A stretch of DNA of 64,000 bases. It comes from Coemansia sp. RSA 487 (Eukaryota > Kickxellomycota > Kickxellomycetes > Kickxellales > Kickxellaceae). Position numbers and translations under genes: made by a program. The first letter of the stretch is position 1. Every line of letters starts with the position of its first letter. The stretch spans positions 27,195 to 91,194 of the forward strand of contig JANBRJ010000069.1 of NCBI GenBank assembly GCA_027577595.1, given 5' to 3'. Below, piece after piece: positions 10,155 through 27,369 of the stretch. The notes under the pieces were generated by a model. That model was not told the origin of the DNA, did not search any database, and saw only the letters and a program-made list of their open reading frames with translations.

Positions 10155-10787
10155 ATGTCAAGATCTAAGAGGACTGCATCAAACGGCAATAATACGCCAA
10201 CCCATTCAGAAACGTCCGCAAACGTTTCAAAGCCGGAGCATCCTTTGTTTCTCTACGTATTTATCAAGGTAGAGGTGGAGTTGTTCGATGCCTTGATCGA
10301 GAATGTTAGGGCAGCGACAGGCGCCTATCCCCATCGTGTCCGGAGAGAAGCGGCTGCCACCGATGAAAACCAGTGGAGTGTCAAATGTAAAGGCGAACTC
10401 CAGTACAATGCGCTCAAGAGGAAGCCGTTTATATGGCACAGAGAGGCGCATTTCTGGCACACGGAGCAACAAACGATCGTGTACTCGCTCATTGTGTGGC
10501 CCTTGAGCGACAAATACGAGCATCTCGTAGTCCCAGAGTTGAATAAGGTTGGAAAGGTGATCGGGATACCAGAGAGTGTGACTCGAAGGGATGTGGACAC
10601 TGGCCACATCAGCTGCATTGTCGAGATTGGCAAAACTAAGGAGGTTCCAACGACACTAACCAGCAGGAGAAAGAAGATTGCAGAGGTTTGTGTAAACTCC
10701 AATGATATAATTTGCGGCACGTGCCTAATGATTTGTGCTGGTCCAAATTGCTGCAGGAGCAAGACAATTGATTCGTTAGCTTATTAG
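10155..10787 (+). CDS. Hypothetical protein
   Basis: A 210-codon ATG-initiated open frame that I do not recognise. The first 35 residues are Ser/Thr/Asn-rich, the centre is mixed charged and hydrophobic with several Trp residues, and the C-terminus has four clustered Cys (CGTCLMICAGPNCC). No transmembrane segment or known motif is apparent. A possible donor (AAG/GTAGAG) near 10268 could mean the frame contains an intron. It lies 127 bp from the 3' end of the convergent KDM5 gene. The length of the frame in an otherwise AT-rich region supports coding, but only weakly. Confidence 0.4.
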   Translation: MSRSKRTASNGNNTPTHSETSANVSKPEHPLFLYVFIKVEVELFDALIENVRAATGAYPHRVRREAAATDENQWSVKCKGELQYNALKRKPFIWHREAHFWHTEQQTIVYSLIVWPLSDKYEHLVVPELNKVGKVIGIPESVTRRDVDTGHISCIVEIGKTKEVPTTLTSRRKKIAEVCVNSNDIICGTCLMICAGPNCCRSKTIDSLAY

Positions 10788-10913
10788 CCATCAAACATCC
10801 TTTAACTTCAGATCATCTCTTCATAACAAAACACAAGAATAAATGACTTGGTCATATAACTAAGCAAACAGAAGCATTGTAAAAATTCAGAAGGTGAAAG
10901 AAAAGTTTACTGA

Positions 10914-17750
<6,837 letters not shown>

Positions 17751-18765
17751 CTATAAATATACGAATAAAGAATAAACGGACTTTTTCCTGTAAAATAAAA
17801 ATAAAAAGAGCGCCGGATGATGGCAAGAAAAATAAAAAACTTTTCAGTCTCTCTCTGGAATATTACGAAAGAAAAAATAGACAAGATTGCGGATTTCAGG
17901 CAATATCTAGCAACAGGATAGCAGATGGAAGATAAGGAAAAGACTCTGACAAAATAGAAAAAAATCCAAGGCGAGATGTTGCAATATAAAATGCCAAGGG
18001 ATAAGCAACAAAGCAACCAAGAACCACCACACTCAGGTATATGACTAAGCAGAAGAAGCTCCTGGATGTTGTATCAACAGGGCATAAAATAAAAAAATGT
18101 CTTCACGAAAAAAAAAAAATAATAATGAAAGGGCAAAATCTCAAAAGTAAAGTCGTATTAAAGAGCTTGGAAATTATTATAAAATGGACAAGTTCAAATA
18201 AAAAAAGGGGAGAGAAAAAAAAGGATATTTAGATATCTTGCCGCAAAGGTCGAATACAGATATTAAAACACTTTATAGGGGGAAGAAAAGGGAGAAGAAG
18301 AATTGAGCCTTGATGCCTCCTCTCTCCCTGCCTACCATCAAAATTTGTGGCTCGTTGAAAAGAAAAAAGCCCATTCCCTTCGTAGATTCCCAGCCAATCA
18401 CCGCCGTCCATATACATGCCAATTTTTGCGTTTGTTTTTTTTTTCTTGTGACGAGATTTTACACATATCTCACCAGTTGACCAACAATCTGTCCTCCTCT
18501 TGCTCTGCCAACAAACATGCTCTGCACATTTTGCTAAATGTTTCTAATGTGTACGATAGCATCGATATGAAAAAACAAATAAACAGGCAAACATATGCTT
18601 TTACCCAAAATCATCAAGCACAAGAAAGCTCTGTTATAGGTTCAAAAAAACCCATGGATCTTTTCAAGTTGAGAAGGGGATTTGGCTGTGTGTGCTTTTC
18701 TTGCTGCTTTTTTTTCTTATTATTATTATTACTATTAATATTTTCTATACTCTTGCTTTTTAAAA
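17751..18765. promoter_or_regulatory. Shared divergent promoter region, KDM5 and TFIIA large subunit
   Basis: About 1 kb of strongly AT-rich sequence with many A-runs and T-runs between two divergently transcribed nuclear regulators. No coding sequence is convincing. The stretch just before 18766 is T-rich with a TATTATTATTATTAC repeat, typical of a fungal core promoter or leader. Confidence 0.5.
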
Positions 18766-19653
18766 ATGTCAAACTCGATTGTGGCCGCAATCTACCGCTA
18801 TGTCATAGACGATGTAGTCCGCAATGTGCAGCCCGATTTCGAGGGCCACGGGGTTGACAATTCGGTGCTTGAGCAACTGCAGCGAAGCTGGGAAACCAAG
18901 ATCATCCAGAGCCGCGTAGCATCATTCCCTGGCGAAGAGGCACACGTCGCCGCCGCCGACTACGCAGCAGCAGCAGCAGACCATATGCATGCGCCAAGCG
19001 ACTACGCCGCATCGTCGCTAGACCACCGAACAAACATGGCGGCACCGCCCAATATTAACTCGGCTGCCTCGCTGGCTTCAATTATGAACAATGACTCGAT
19101 GGCGCCCTCGGCCGCATCGCTGGCTTCGCTAGCGCAGTCCGGCCGAGGCCAGCTGATGGACGACGACGATGACGTTGCTGACGGTGCACACGATTCCCAG
19201 ATTCCTTATACGCGCCATATTCCGCAAAACGACGGCTCTGCAGATACGCCCTCTGCACCATGGCCATCCGACACAGAAAATGCGCTGGCGCAATGGCGTG
19301 CGCTACGCGACGCCCGTCGCCGTGCCATAGTCGCTCAACTCGATGGTGCCGATGATTCTGAAGACGACTCCCCAGCAAACCCGTCCACGCCCCCCACCGC
19401 TGCTACCACTACAGCTATTGCTCCTACGGAAACAGAGGCCCAAGAAGACCTCATCAACTCAGATCTTGATGACACTGACGAGGACGATTATGAAAATGGC
19501 GGCGCCGAAGATATCGAGCACATCATTCTCTGCCAGTATGAAAAGGTCACCCGTACGAGGAACAGGTGGAAATGCGTCCTCCGTGATGGTATCATGTTGA
19601 TAAACGGTCGTGACTACTTGTTCCAGAAGGCTACCGGCGAATTCGAGTGGTAG
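18766..19653 (+). CDS. TOA1: Transcription factor IIA large subunit (alpha/beta)
   Basis: A 295-residue single-exon protein. Residues 1-47 match the N-terminal helical-bundle domain of TFIIA-alpha (IVAAIYRYVIDDVV, then LEQLQRSWETKI). The centre is a low-complexity Ala/Ser/Asp linker with acidic blocks (DDTDEDDYE). The C-terminal 50 residues match the TFIIA beta-barrel half: HIILCQYEKVTRTRNRWKC, then LRDGIMLINGRDYLFQKATGEFEW at the very end. It is expected to pair with the Toa2 small subunit and stabilise TBP on the TATA box during RNA polymerase II initiation. Length is close to yeast Toa1 (286). No intron is needed. Confidence 0.95.
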   Translation: MSNSIVAAIYRYVIDDVVRNVQPDFEGHGVDNSVLEQLQRSWETKIIQSRVASFPGEEAHVAAADYAAAAADHMHAPSDYAASSLDHRTNMAAPPNINSAASLASIMNNDSMAPSAASLASLAQSGRGQLMDDDDDVADGAHDSQIPYTRHIPQNDGSADTPSAPWPSDTENALAQWRALRDARRRAIVAQLDGADDSEDDSPANPSTPPTAATTTAIAPTETEAQEDLINSDLDDTDEDDYENGGAEDIEHIILCQYEKVTRTRNRWKCVLRDGIMLINGRDYLFQKATGEFEW

Positions 19654-19960
19654 TTTATTTAAAAAGAAATAGCTCACCTGTCTTGTTTTCTCTTTCCGCT
19701 TTTCACTTGCTTTCTGTCAACTTTCAAAAACAAAAAAAATGTTGCCTATCTATACACAACATATCGATCATGTCCAACAACATTGCGCTGCAAAAAACTA
19801 TTGAAGATAGCGTAGATCAGTTTGCAGCATTTAGGGAACAGGAGATAATTTGGAGAACAATGAAAATTGGAGTAAAAATATTTAACTTTACTAAAGTGCA
19901 CAAGCCGTATGCTTTCTCCCTTTCCTCGCGGAGAGTTCTTGCGGTCATTAATGCGTAGTT

Positions 19961-22900
19961 TTAGTTGTATTCGCGTGGGCCGCCAGGGCGCTGCCGCGAT
20001 TGCGGGTTTTGCTGATAGTGCTGGTCCTGGTGGCCACCAAAGTCATCGTAGCCGCCATGGTGCTGGTCGCCACCGCCTGGATACGAAAAGTCGTTGTAGC
20101 TTTGGCCATACGGATCGGGATCGCTTCCAAACACGCTGTTGCTATTGACCGACGGGTAGTTTTGTAGTTCGTATTGTTGTGGGTGCAACTGCGGGTGCTG
20201 CTGATGCTGTTGGTGAGGATAGTTGCCAATCGTGCCGCTGCTATCGTAGACCGAGTTTGCAGACGAGTCATTCATGAACGAGTACCCAGGGTGCGACTCG
20301 TAGTACATCGAGTCCTCCACAGAGTTCTTGAGCAGTCCGGCCTTGGCGCTGTCGTCAACCGCCGGCATGTTGTACGACGACCCGTCATCGTACTGCTGCC
20401 TCTCCTTGCGCCGGATCGAACGCAAGCGCTTGCGCTCGTAGTCCTCCCACCGCTTTAGTGGCACCGTAGACGCATCGAACGTGCCTTCGGATGCGCCGTG
20501 GCCCTTGTCCTTGCCTTCGCCCTGCACCTTGCGTGTCTCACCCCACGAAAAGTCGTCAAAGTGCCAGTACGCGTATACCGGCAGCACAAAATTCCAGATC
20601 GGCAGGGCCAGCAGATACACAAACATCCATGCGATATAGATCCACTTGCGCGTCGTGATCATAATCAGCACCGCTGGAAGGAACAGCACAAGAATCAGCA
20701 TCGCAAGCGGCAGGTACGCTGAGATCGAGTTGTACTTTGTTGTGCACGCGCGCACAATGAGAATATACGTCAGCACAACAGCCACAGGCAGCGCAACCGT
20801 ACCCACAAGATCCAAGAAAATCGAAAACTGCATCGAAAGACAGAAGGTGCCGCACAGGTTGCGTACAAGCACAAGCTCCATCAGGTTGTGCACAGTCGAG
20901 TTGATCCACCGACGTCGCTGTGACAGCAGAACTTTGAACTCGTCCGGCACAAGCGTCTTGCAGACCGCCTGAGGCATAAACATCATCTTGCGCGCTGGGA
21001 AGTTGCGCAGCATGAGCGTCGTCAGGAAGCGGTCCTCACCGAGCAGCAAAAGATTCTTTTCGTGCAGTGTCTCGACCACATTCTGCGAGTACTCTTCGCA
21101 AATCTCGGGCTTAGTCAAGATCGGAACCCAGTCATTGCCCTTGCGCGCCTTGAGGCGGTACATGCAGAAACAGCCAGGAAGACACGTCACACCACCAAAC
21201 ACAGATTCGAATGCCTTGCTGAGATGATGCGAAATAAAGTACTCAAAGACCTGGATGGCAGTCACCCACGAGTCACGCTTGTTGGCAATCTTTGTCTCGC
21301 CGCACAGGCCCATGATCATCTGGTCGTTGTTCATGCAGTTCACAAGCAGCCGCAGCGAATCCTTGTACACCTTTGTGTCTGCGTCAACCATCAGCACAAT
21401 CTCAAACAGATCAGGAGTAATTCCCATCAGATGATGGATCTTGCGGAACAGGTCGTAGTGAAGAGGAGCCATGCGATCGTTGTAGATGACACGCGAGAAA
21501 AAGCTCATCAGGATGATCTGCGAGTCACGCTTACCACGATTTCCAGGCTTTGGTGCGTCCTGTTCATCGGGCGTGCCACATTTGACCACAATCAGTGCGG
21601 GTGTGCGATGATCGCCTACACGGTAGTGACCACAATACACCTTGGCCATGTTGTGCTGCTTCGATCCTGCTGCGACGGCCAGGTAGGAGCATGGTTGCGG
21701 GTCAAGGAAGGCATCGTCCTGTTCGATCATATCAATGCAGATATCGGGTGTTGAGCGGTCGTTTCCAGAGCCCTTGATAATGCCATCTGCAACAATGAAG
21801 AGAAGCTTGCGCGAATCGCTGAACTCGGTGTTACAGAGCGAGTCGCACGTGCCACGGATAGATTCCTCGCCCTCAGAGTAGCATGTCACCAGCATGATGG
21901 TGAAAAGCTCGTCCTCCTCGCCCTTCCCGAGCTTGGCTGCAGCTCCACCGGTCTGGGGCTTCTTGCCAGTCCATGGCGCAGCAGCGTTATAAGAAAGCGG
22001 ACGGACCTTGCCGCGAGGCGGGCGACGCACAAGCTGCCACGAGAGGAAGTATTGGAACACAACCGCCATGAAGAAGCGAATCAGCACAATACCACCAATG
22101 ATAATCAACGCAATATAGTTGAACAGATTGACCGAGAAGCATCCTGGTGTGTCCTTGGAAAGCACGCCAGCCTTGAATCGCGCGACCAGACACTTCGATG
22201 CCTGCTTCATCTCAGAGGTGCGCTGGAACAGCAGAGTGGCGTCGACCAGACCAGCATTGGCAGCACCAAAGATGGCCTCGTCCAGCATATCGTTGTCTGC
22301 GGCCTTTCTGTCGACGGCAAACAGATAGGGTGTGAGATTGAGGACCTCGCCGTTGAGCACAAAGTAGCCACTACCCACCTTGTCCCAGTCATAACCGACA
22401 GGACGGTGGTCCAAGGGTTTGAAATTGTTAGCGGTGATGGCACTGTCCTTATCGCCCAGAGGACAGCCGTTGTTGCCGTTATCGTTTACACACGTGTCGT
22501 ACGTTGCAGCACGGAAGTTTTTGAGCTTGTCAGAAGTGCACTCGGACGGGATGGGGATTTTAAAGTAGGAGGTGAGGTCTTGGCCGGGAGACGGAACGAA
22601 GCCCATCGAGACAGTCCAGCGGGCGCTTGTGGTGTCGTATGCATTTCCCAGAATGCCGATGGTGTTGGGTTGTGACTTGTCGCCGTACTGGAAAACATCA
22701 GACTGCTTCTGTGCGACCTTCTCCGGGCAAAAGGTCATTGCCAGGAAGATCGTCACATACACCACTATACAGCACACAAGCACAATGAGCGAAACCAGTG
22801 CGATTTTTTCACGCCATGCCTGCTGCATGCTAGCATCAGACATTCCGCCGAGCTTGGCGAGAAAGATGCCAGGAGCCCAGAAGCTGATGATTTTTGAGTA

Positions 22901-23026
22901 GACCACCCAAGCAGTGAGCTTGCGCTTTTCTTTTGTGATCATGGGTGCCGCTGCTTGGACTCTGTCCTGGCGCACCAGGGTGCGACCGCGCCGGAGCGTT
23001 GCACCACGTTCACCGCGAACAGGCAT
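19961..23026 (-). CDS. Chitin synthase, class IV (Chs3-type)
   Basis: A 1,021-residue single-exon integral membrane glycosyltransferase. N-terminal transmembrane segments occur near residues 75-97 and 305-335, flanking a lumenal or extracellular loop. The GT2 catalytic core shows FTIMLVTCYSEGE, the metal-binding VDADT (D near 548), GEDR, and Q703-R-R-R-W707, the processive chitin synthase signature. Several transmembrane helices follow, then the SWGETRKV segment characteristic of Chs3-type enzymes. The last 110 residues are Gln/His/Gly/Tyr-rich. It makes chitin from UDP-GlcNAc at the plasma membrane. There is no myosin motor, so it is not class V/VII. The start is the first ATG of the frame, before a basic Arg-rich N-terminus. 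Confidence 0.95.
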   Translation of the reverse strand: MPVRGERGATLRRGRTLVRQDRVQAAAPMITKEKRKLTAWVVYSKIISFWAPGIFLAKLGGMSDASMQQAWREKIALVSLIVLVCCIVVYVTIFLAMTFCPEKVAQKQSDVFQYGDKSQPNTIGILGNAYDTTSARWTVSMGFVPSPGQDLTSYFKIPIPSECTSDKLKNFRAATYDTCVNDNGNNGCPLGDKDSAITANNFKPLDHRPVGYDWDKVGSGYFVLNGEVLNLTPYLFAVDRKAADNDMLDEAIFGAANAGLVDATLLFQRTSEMKQASKCLVARFKAGVLSKDTPGCFSVNLFNYIALIIIGGIVLIRFFMAVVFQYFLSWQLVRRPPRGKVRPLSYNAAAPWTGKKPQTGGAAAKLGKGEEDELFTIMLVTCYSEGEESIRGTCDSLCNTEFSDSRKLLFIVADGIIKGSGNDRSTPDICIDMIEQDDAFLDPQPCSYLAVAAGSKQHNMAKVYCGHYRVGDHRTPALIVVKCGTPDEQDAPKPGNRGKRDSQIILMSFFSRVIYNDRMAPLHYDLFRKIHHLMGITPDLFEIVLMVDADTKVYKDSLRLLVNCMNNDQMIMGLCGETKIANKRDSWVTAIQVFEYFISHHLSKAFESVFGGVTCLPGCFCMYRLKARKGNDWVPILTKPEICEEYSQNVVETLHEKNLLLLGEDRFLTTLMLRNFPARKMMFMPQAVCKTLVPDEFKVLLSQRRRWINSTVHNLMELVLVRNLCGTFCLSMQFSIFLDLVGTVALPVAVVLTYILIVRACTTKYNSISAYLPLAMLILVLFLPAVLIMITTRKWIYIAWMFVYLLALPIWNFVLPVYAYWHFDDFSWGETRKVQGEGKDKGHGASEGTFDASTVPLKRWEDYERKRLRSIRRKERQQYDDGSSYNMPAVDDSAKAGLLKNSVEDSMYYESHPGYSFMNDSSANSVYDSSGTIGNYPHQQHQQHPQLHPQQYELQNYPSVNSNSVFGSDPDPYGQSYNDFSYPGGGDQHHGGYDDFGGHQDQHYQQNPQSRQRPGGPREYN

Positions 23027-25834
23027 GTTTTGATGTCCTTTTCGATGGAAAGCAAGCTAAAGAGCTGGTTGCTTGCTCGCTACAAAATGCGATGATGTGG
23101 ATTGATGGAAAGAACGCGTGCTAGCGCTACTAGGAAGCCGGCTCCTACTAAATAATGAGGGTTGAAGAAAACAGACGCAAAGAGAGAGCCAGATAAGTTG
23201 AAGCCGCTCAGCAGCCGCAATAGAGAACAAAGAGAGGAAATAGCACAAATGCAAGAGAGCAAAAGCAGCAAGAGAGCAAGGATGCAAAAATAGACGAGAA
23301 AGAGGAAAAACAAAGAGTTCGGCAGATGATGCTTTTCGACATATGACAAGAAATAAGAGAGGGAAATAGAGACTTTGTCTGAATCCAGGATATACTGAAA
23401 AAAACAAACGAAAAATTATTTTTAAAGATGCACGCGCTCAGCGCAAACAAGTCGCTGCTTTTTTCTGTGGGTACTTTTCTGTATATGTTTGTTGGGTCAA
23501 AGTGTGTGTGAGGGAACAACTCTGGCACAAGGACCAATAACGCAGGCTTTTGGGTGGTTTGTCCTGGATGACAAGCCTGCGAATGGGAGTGGATATTTCT
23601 GTTCTGTGTGTTTGTGTGCGAGGGATCTGATTGATGTGTGGACTGGACTAGTGTTTTTTGTGCCTGAGGGATGAGAGGTTGGCAGTCCCCTCACAGTAAA
23701 GGTTGTCAGCGAATGTTTTTTTTCTATTATTAGACAACGCATCCACTGACGCCACACAGCGTCTGGCCAACCACAAACCCCTCAGTTTTTAGAACAGCCG
23801 CTGGAGGATCATCGCAGTGCATGCATCAGGCCAAGCAGTTTCATACAGGGTGGCACACAAATTCAGAGTACGAACAACTGGAGCAGTTCAGATTCTCCGC
23901 ATATATATCGCTCGAACAACAGAGCAAAAGCGGGGCAGCGCATGACTTTGGAATTCTCTTACCTCTATCGATATCCCTTGTACGAAGGGAAGAAGGCGAA
24001 AAGAAAAGGATTTGACAGGAAAGCAAGAAAAGGAAACGGAAGAGAAATGGTGCTTGGCTTATCGCGCCACAGCCAGCAGAAAGCTATGAACAGACTCGCT
24101 GCAGTGCAATTGTGGAATAGTAGGCAGCTGAATGGGGAATCAGTAGCAACGAAAATCCTTTCAGTATGTATGAGAGCACCCAAACAATGGAGCCAAAGCG
24201 CTTGCGAAACCAATATCAAACTCAGCTGGACGTGCCTGGGATATGGGGAGGTTGCTGAAAAAGAACAACAACAACAACAACAACAACAACAATAACAATG
24301 GTGAAGGAGGGAGCTGTTTGCTTCAATGGATGCAGTAACGACTATGCAGCTTTAGTACAAGAGATAAATAATACAACACCGCCAGAACGGCTCTTGAAAA
24401 AGAAAAGGGGCAAAAATATAGAAACCGATGTTGAGGCTTTTGAACAGAGCGCAGCGAACCTTTTTGCCACATCGGTCGTTTTATATACGCGCTGCCTGTC
24501 GTTTCCAACGAAACTCCATGACGGCTTTGCAAACGGCCATCTCATTTTTCCGACGCAAGGCGTCTGCTTGTCTGTGCCACAAGTAGCTGTATATGTTTAT
24601 TTATTATTAGCACTTTGTTCTGAAGGCTGCCAGATAAGACATGATGTGTGGATGGAGAGGCGTATGCTTTGCCTAATTTTTGACTGCCCCCATCGCTCGC
24701 CAGACCAAGCCGCATCTATTTTAGGCACTGCGTCAAAAAGCAGACATTAACGATAAGAACGCCCATCACAAGCACCAAATCACAAGTACCAATATCAAAA
24801 GGAATGCCAGGGCATTGTTCCCAGCCCAACACTCCTCTGCATTGACACATCAGCCGTCGTTTATTTTGGGCAACAGCCCAACAAATGGAGTCTGTGTGTT
24901 CGCGTGATTAGCATTGGGCAAACAAAAGGTTATATTTGTTCTCTGGATGCGAATGCGTTTCTGCTGTCACTTTATTAACAAGGCGATTATCATCCCATGT
25001 CCTTGAGTATTCGTGTTTTTCACCATGACTCCTCTGTTGTTGCATGTTCTCCAGAGCCTGATAGATTGTGCATATCCACAGTGTTGCTGATTGCCCATAG
25101 CTCTCATATGCTCCATACACTTGGTGTGAAAATGTGGGGGAAAGTTTATTTTCTTGAATTGGGAATATGATGTCTGGATCGCCCCAAATGGGGCCAGCTT
25201 TTCGAGCGATCACATGCTTCACTCTCTAGGCACAGCTATGCTCGGAAGTACTTTCTTTCTTTTATAGTTAAAGAAGCGGCACTTTTGACTTGTTACTACT
25301 GAATCATCAACGACGAGAAAATCCTGCTAGGAAGGAGGCTTCTGCGTCGTTGTTATCCATCTCTAATAGTGCAAATACAAAGTACATTCTGGATTATCGT
25401 AATGGTCGCAGGAAAAATAGACAAATTACGCTCTATATTAATCAACTTGGTTGTGCCTCCGTGCCACACGCCATACACCATGGCTTGGTTGTTTGTCGGC
25501 CAGTTAAAAACGAGTCATCCCGCTCCATTGTTTCGCGGTTCTCATTCGCCGTTGTTTCACCCATTGTGTCCACTATTGCTCTTCAAACAAGGTTACAAAA
25601 TAAAGCTCTATTTTCATATACCTTTCTTGGTTCTATTCTTTTTCTGTTTCGACCTTTTTATATTTTGCTTTGTTTGAACTTCACCTTTTTCCATTTGATC
25701 ATTCAAGGCGGCTCCAGTACAATCGTCCTCCATATCCAGAAACAGTACTGGATTCCTGGATAAATATCCCAAAGGACACATTCTTCTCATTTAGTCATAT
25801 TTATTTCGTTGGGGCAAATATTGAACGTAAAGCG
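23027..25834. other. Large intergenic region upstream of chitin synthase
   Basis: About 2.8 kb between two divergently transcribed genes. It holds an (AAC)n microsatellite (24264-24290). Several frames of 100-157 codons exist, but none has an ATG in good context together with recognisable content. The length suggests extended regulatory sequence, which is not decipherable here. Confidence 0.45.
24264..24290 (+). repeat. (AAC)9 microsatellite
   Basis: Nine perfect AAC units followed by an imperfect AATAAC, in non-coding sequence. Confidence 0.9.
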
Positions 25835-27160
25835 ATGCATCAAATCAGCATGCTTTCGAGAAGTCAAAAGCAGACGGTGGCGCTGCAGAAATACTCGAGG
25901 CCCATGGTCTCTTGCCGCAGACCACTCTGCAACCACCACTCGTGCAACCCTTGCGCCGAACACAATCTTCCATCTTCTTCCTCACACCGTCGCTGCGCGT
26001 TTGAAAAGAAACCCACCACTTATGCTGGTGGTGAAGGCATCTCTGCAAAAGACGTTGCCTTACAGACTGAGTCTTGCATCCGCCGCGACTTTGGATACCC
26101 TGTAAAGTACCACGTAGGCTCATTCCCCTGGCTCCTGAGCGCAGAGCGCCAACGCACGCCAATGGATGACCTCGACGGGACCACCGACACCGGCACAAAC
26201 GCATCGTGCCTTGCGTCGGCTGCCATGCGTTGTCTGCCGCTGTCGACGCGGCATGGCCTGGCACAAACACTCAACCTCCACATAGCCCGTTCCGCGCTTG
26301 GCCAGCGTGCGCTCGACGACCTGTGTGCAGGCGCTACTGCTGCACTGCCGGAGATTGCTCGCCTGCTGACTGCTGCGTCTGCCGGCGACGCTGAGGCGTC
26401 CAGCGGCCTGGAGCACATATTCACAGCGCCGCTCCTTGCGCGCTACCAGAACGACCTGGGTCGCCTGCGCGAGGATAATGTGCACCTGAATCTGCAGGTG
26501 CGCCGCATCAACAGCGCGCAGATCCACCAGCTGCGCACAGAGACTGGGCCGGCCGAGGCATATGCAGCGGCCGATGCCTGCAGATACCAGCAGCAGCAGC
26601 AGAACCAGCAGCAGCAGGAGGTGCTGGATGCTGGGATTGCTGTGTCGGCGCCCAAGCCAATGTCGGTCCTGCGTGCGGGGCTTGCGCGGCAAAAGTACCA
26701 GTACACAAACGTCTTTGGCGCTAGCTATGCTTCCACCGGAAACCACCACCAGCAGAACCAGCAGCAGCAGCCGTCGGACTCGTCGGCGTTGTCACAAGCG
26801 CGCAGCTGGGCCACAGGCATGTGGAACGTTGCAAGCGGCAAGGCGCCCGTACGTGTGCGTGTTGATGTCGAGCTCAATGCCGACATGAGATATCAGCTTA
26901 TCGGCAGACACAAGACGCCGACCGAGTATGACAGGCACAAGGACACAAGCAAGGTTATTGTCGATGACGATGCCACACGCAATCTGATGCTGACGCTTGA
27001 ATCCACAACCGCTACCACCACAGCAGCTAGCAGCAGCAATGGCGACGCAACACAACAGCCAGATTTCCAATGGCGTGTTGCCGATATCGACTATCTGTTG
27101 TCGAGTGAGCAGAGGATCTGGCAAGAGTTTAAAGAAGCAGCCGAATCTCTGGATGTCTAG
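25835..27160 (+). CDS. Unknown, probably mitochondrial protein; copy A of an inverted pair
   Basis: A 441-residue single-exon protein from ATG 25835; M6 is an alternative start. The N-terminus is basic, Ser/Arg-rich and lacks acidic residues, like a mitochondrial presequence. I do not recognise the family. The body contains an FPWLLSAERQR motif, a Thr-rich DGTTDTGTN segment, Ala/Leu-rich helices with coiled-coil character (LREDNVHLNLQVRR), Gln runs, and a VRVRVDVELNADMRYQLIG strand-like segment. Residues encoded by 26153-27114 are almost identical to copy B at 32276-33673 on the other strand, whereas the first 105 residues and the last 15 differ. It may be a mitochondrial inner-membrane or translation-associated protein, but that is only a guess. 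Confidence 0.65.
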   Translation: MHQISMLSRSQKQTVALQKYSRPMVSCRRPLCNHHSCNPCAEHNLPSSSSHRRCAFEKKPTTYAGGEGISAKDVALQTESCIRRDFGYPVKYHVGSFPWLLSAERQRTPMDDLDGTTDTGTNASCLASAAMRCLPLSTRHGLAQTLNLHIARSALGQRALDDLCAGATAALPEIARLLTAASAGDAEASSGLEHIFTAPLLARYQNDLGRLREDNVHLNLQVRRINSAQIHQLRTETGPAEAYAAADACRYQQQQQNQQQQEVLDAGIAVSAPKPMSVLRAGLARQKYQYTNVFGASYASTGNHHQQNQQQQPSDSSALSQARSWATGMWNVASGKAPVRVRVDVELNADMRYQLIGRHKTPTEYDRHKDTSKVIVDDDATRNLMLTLESTTATTTAASSSNGDATQQPDFQWRVADIDYLLSSEQRIWQEFKEAAESLDV

Positions 27161-27369
27161 TGCACTACTCTGTTTAGCACACCACAACAAAATTGTAGTT
27201 TTTTTTGTAGGTATTTATTTCTTCGTAATGTATAACATTTTCTATTATATTTGAAACTAGCTTGAACCATACACATTCAATATCAAAATGGCTTCAAAGA
27301 AGTGATGTTTTTTTGATGTTGATACAGAAAAGAAAGACCTAGATTATTAAAAAAACCAAGCAAACAGGC

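Noticed and set aside
19770-19958. A short ATG frame (62 codons) between the TFIIA gene and the chitin synthase 3' end.
   Set aside because: No domain recognised, AT-rich second half, and it fits as 3' flanking sequence of two convergent genes.
24298-24750. A 150-codon plus-strand frame after the AAC microsatellite.
   Set aside because: No recognisable domain, mixed composition, and it lies in a large regulatory-looking spacer. Likely chance.
24908-25222. A 104-codon reverse frame with balanced, protein-like composition.
   Set aside because: No ATG at its start and no recognised motif; it could be an exon, but no partner exons were found.
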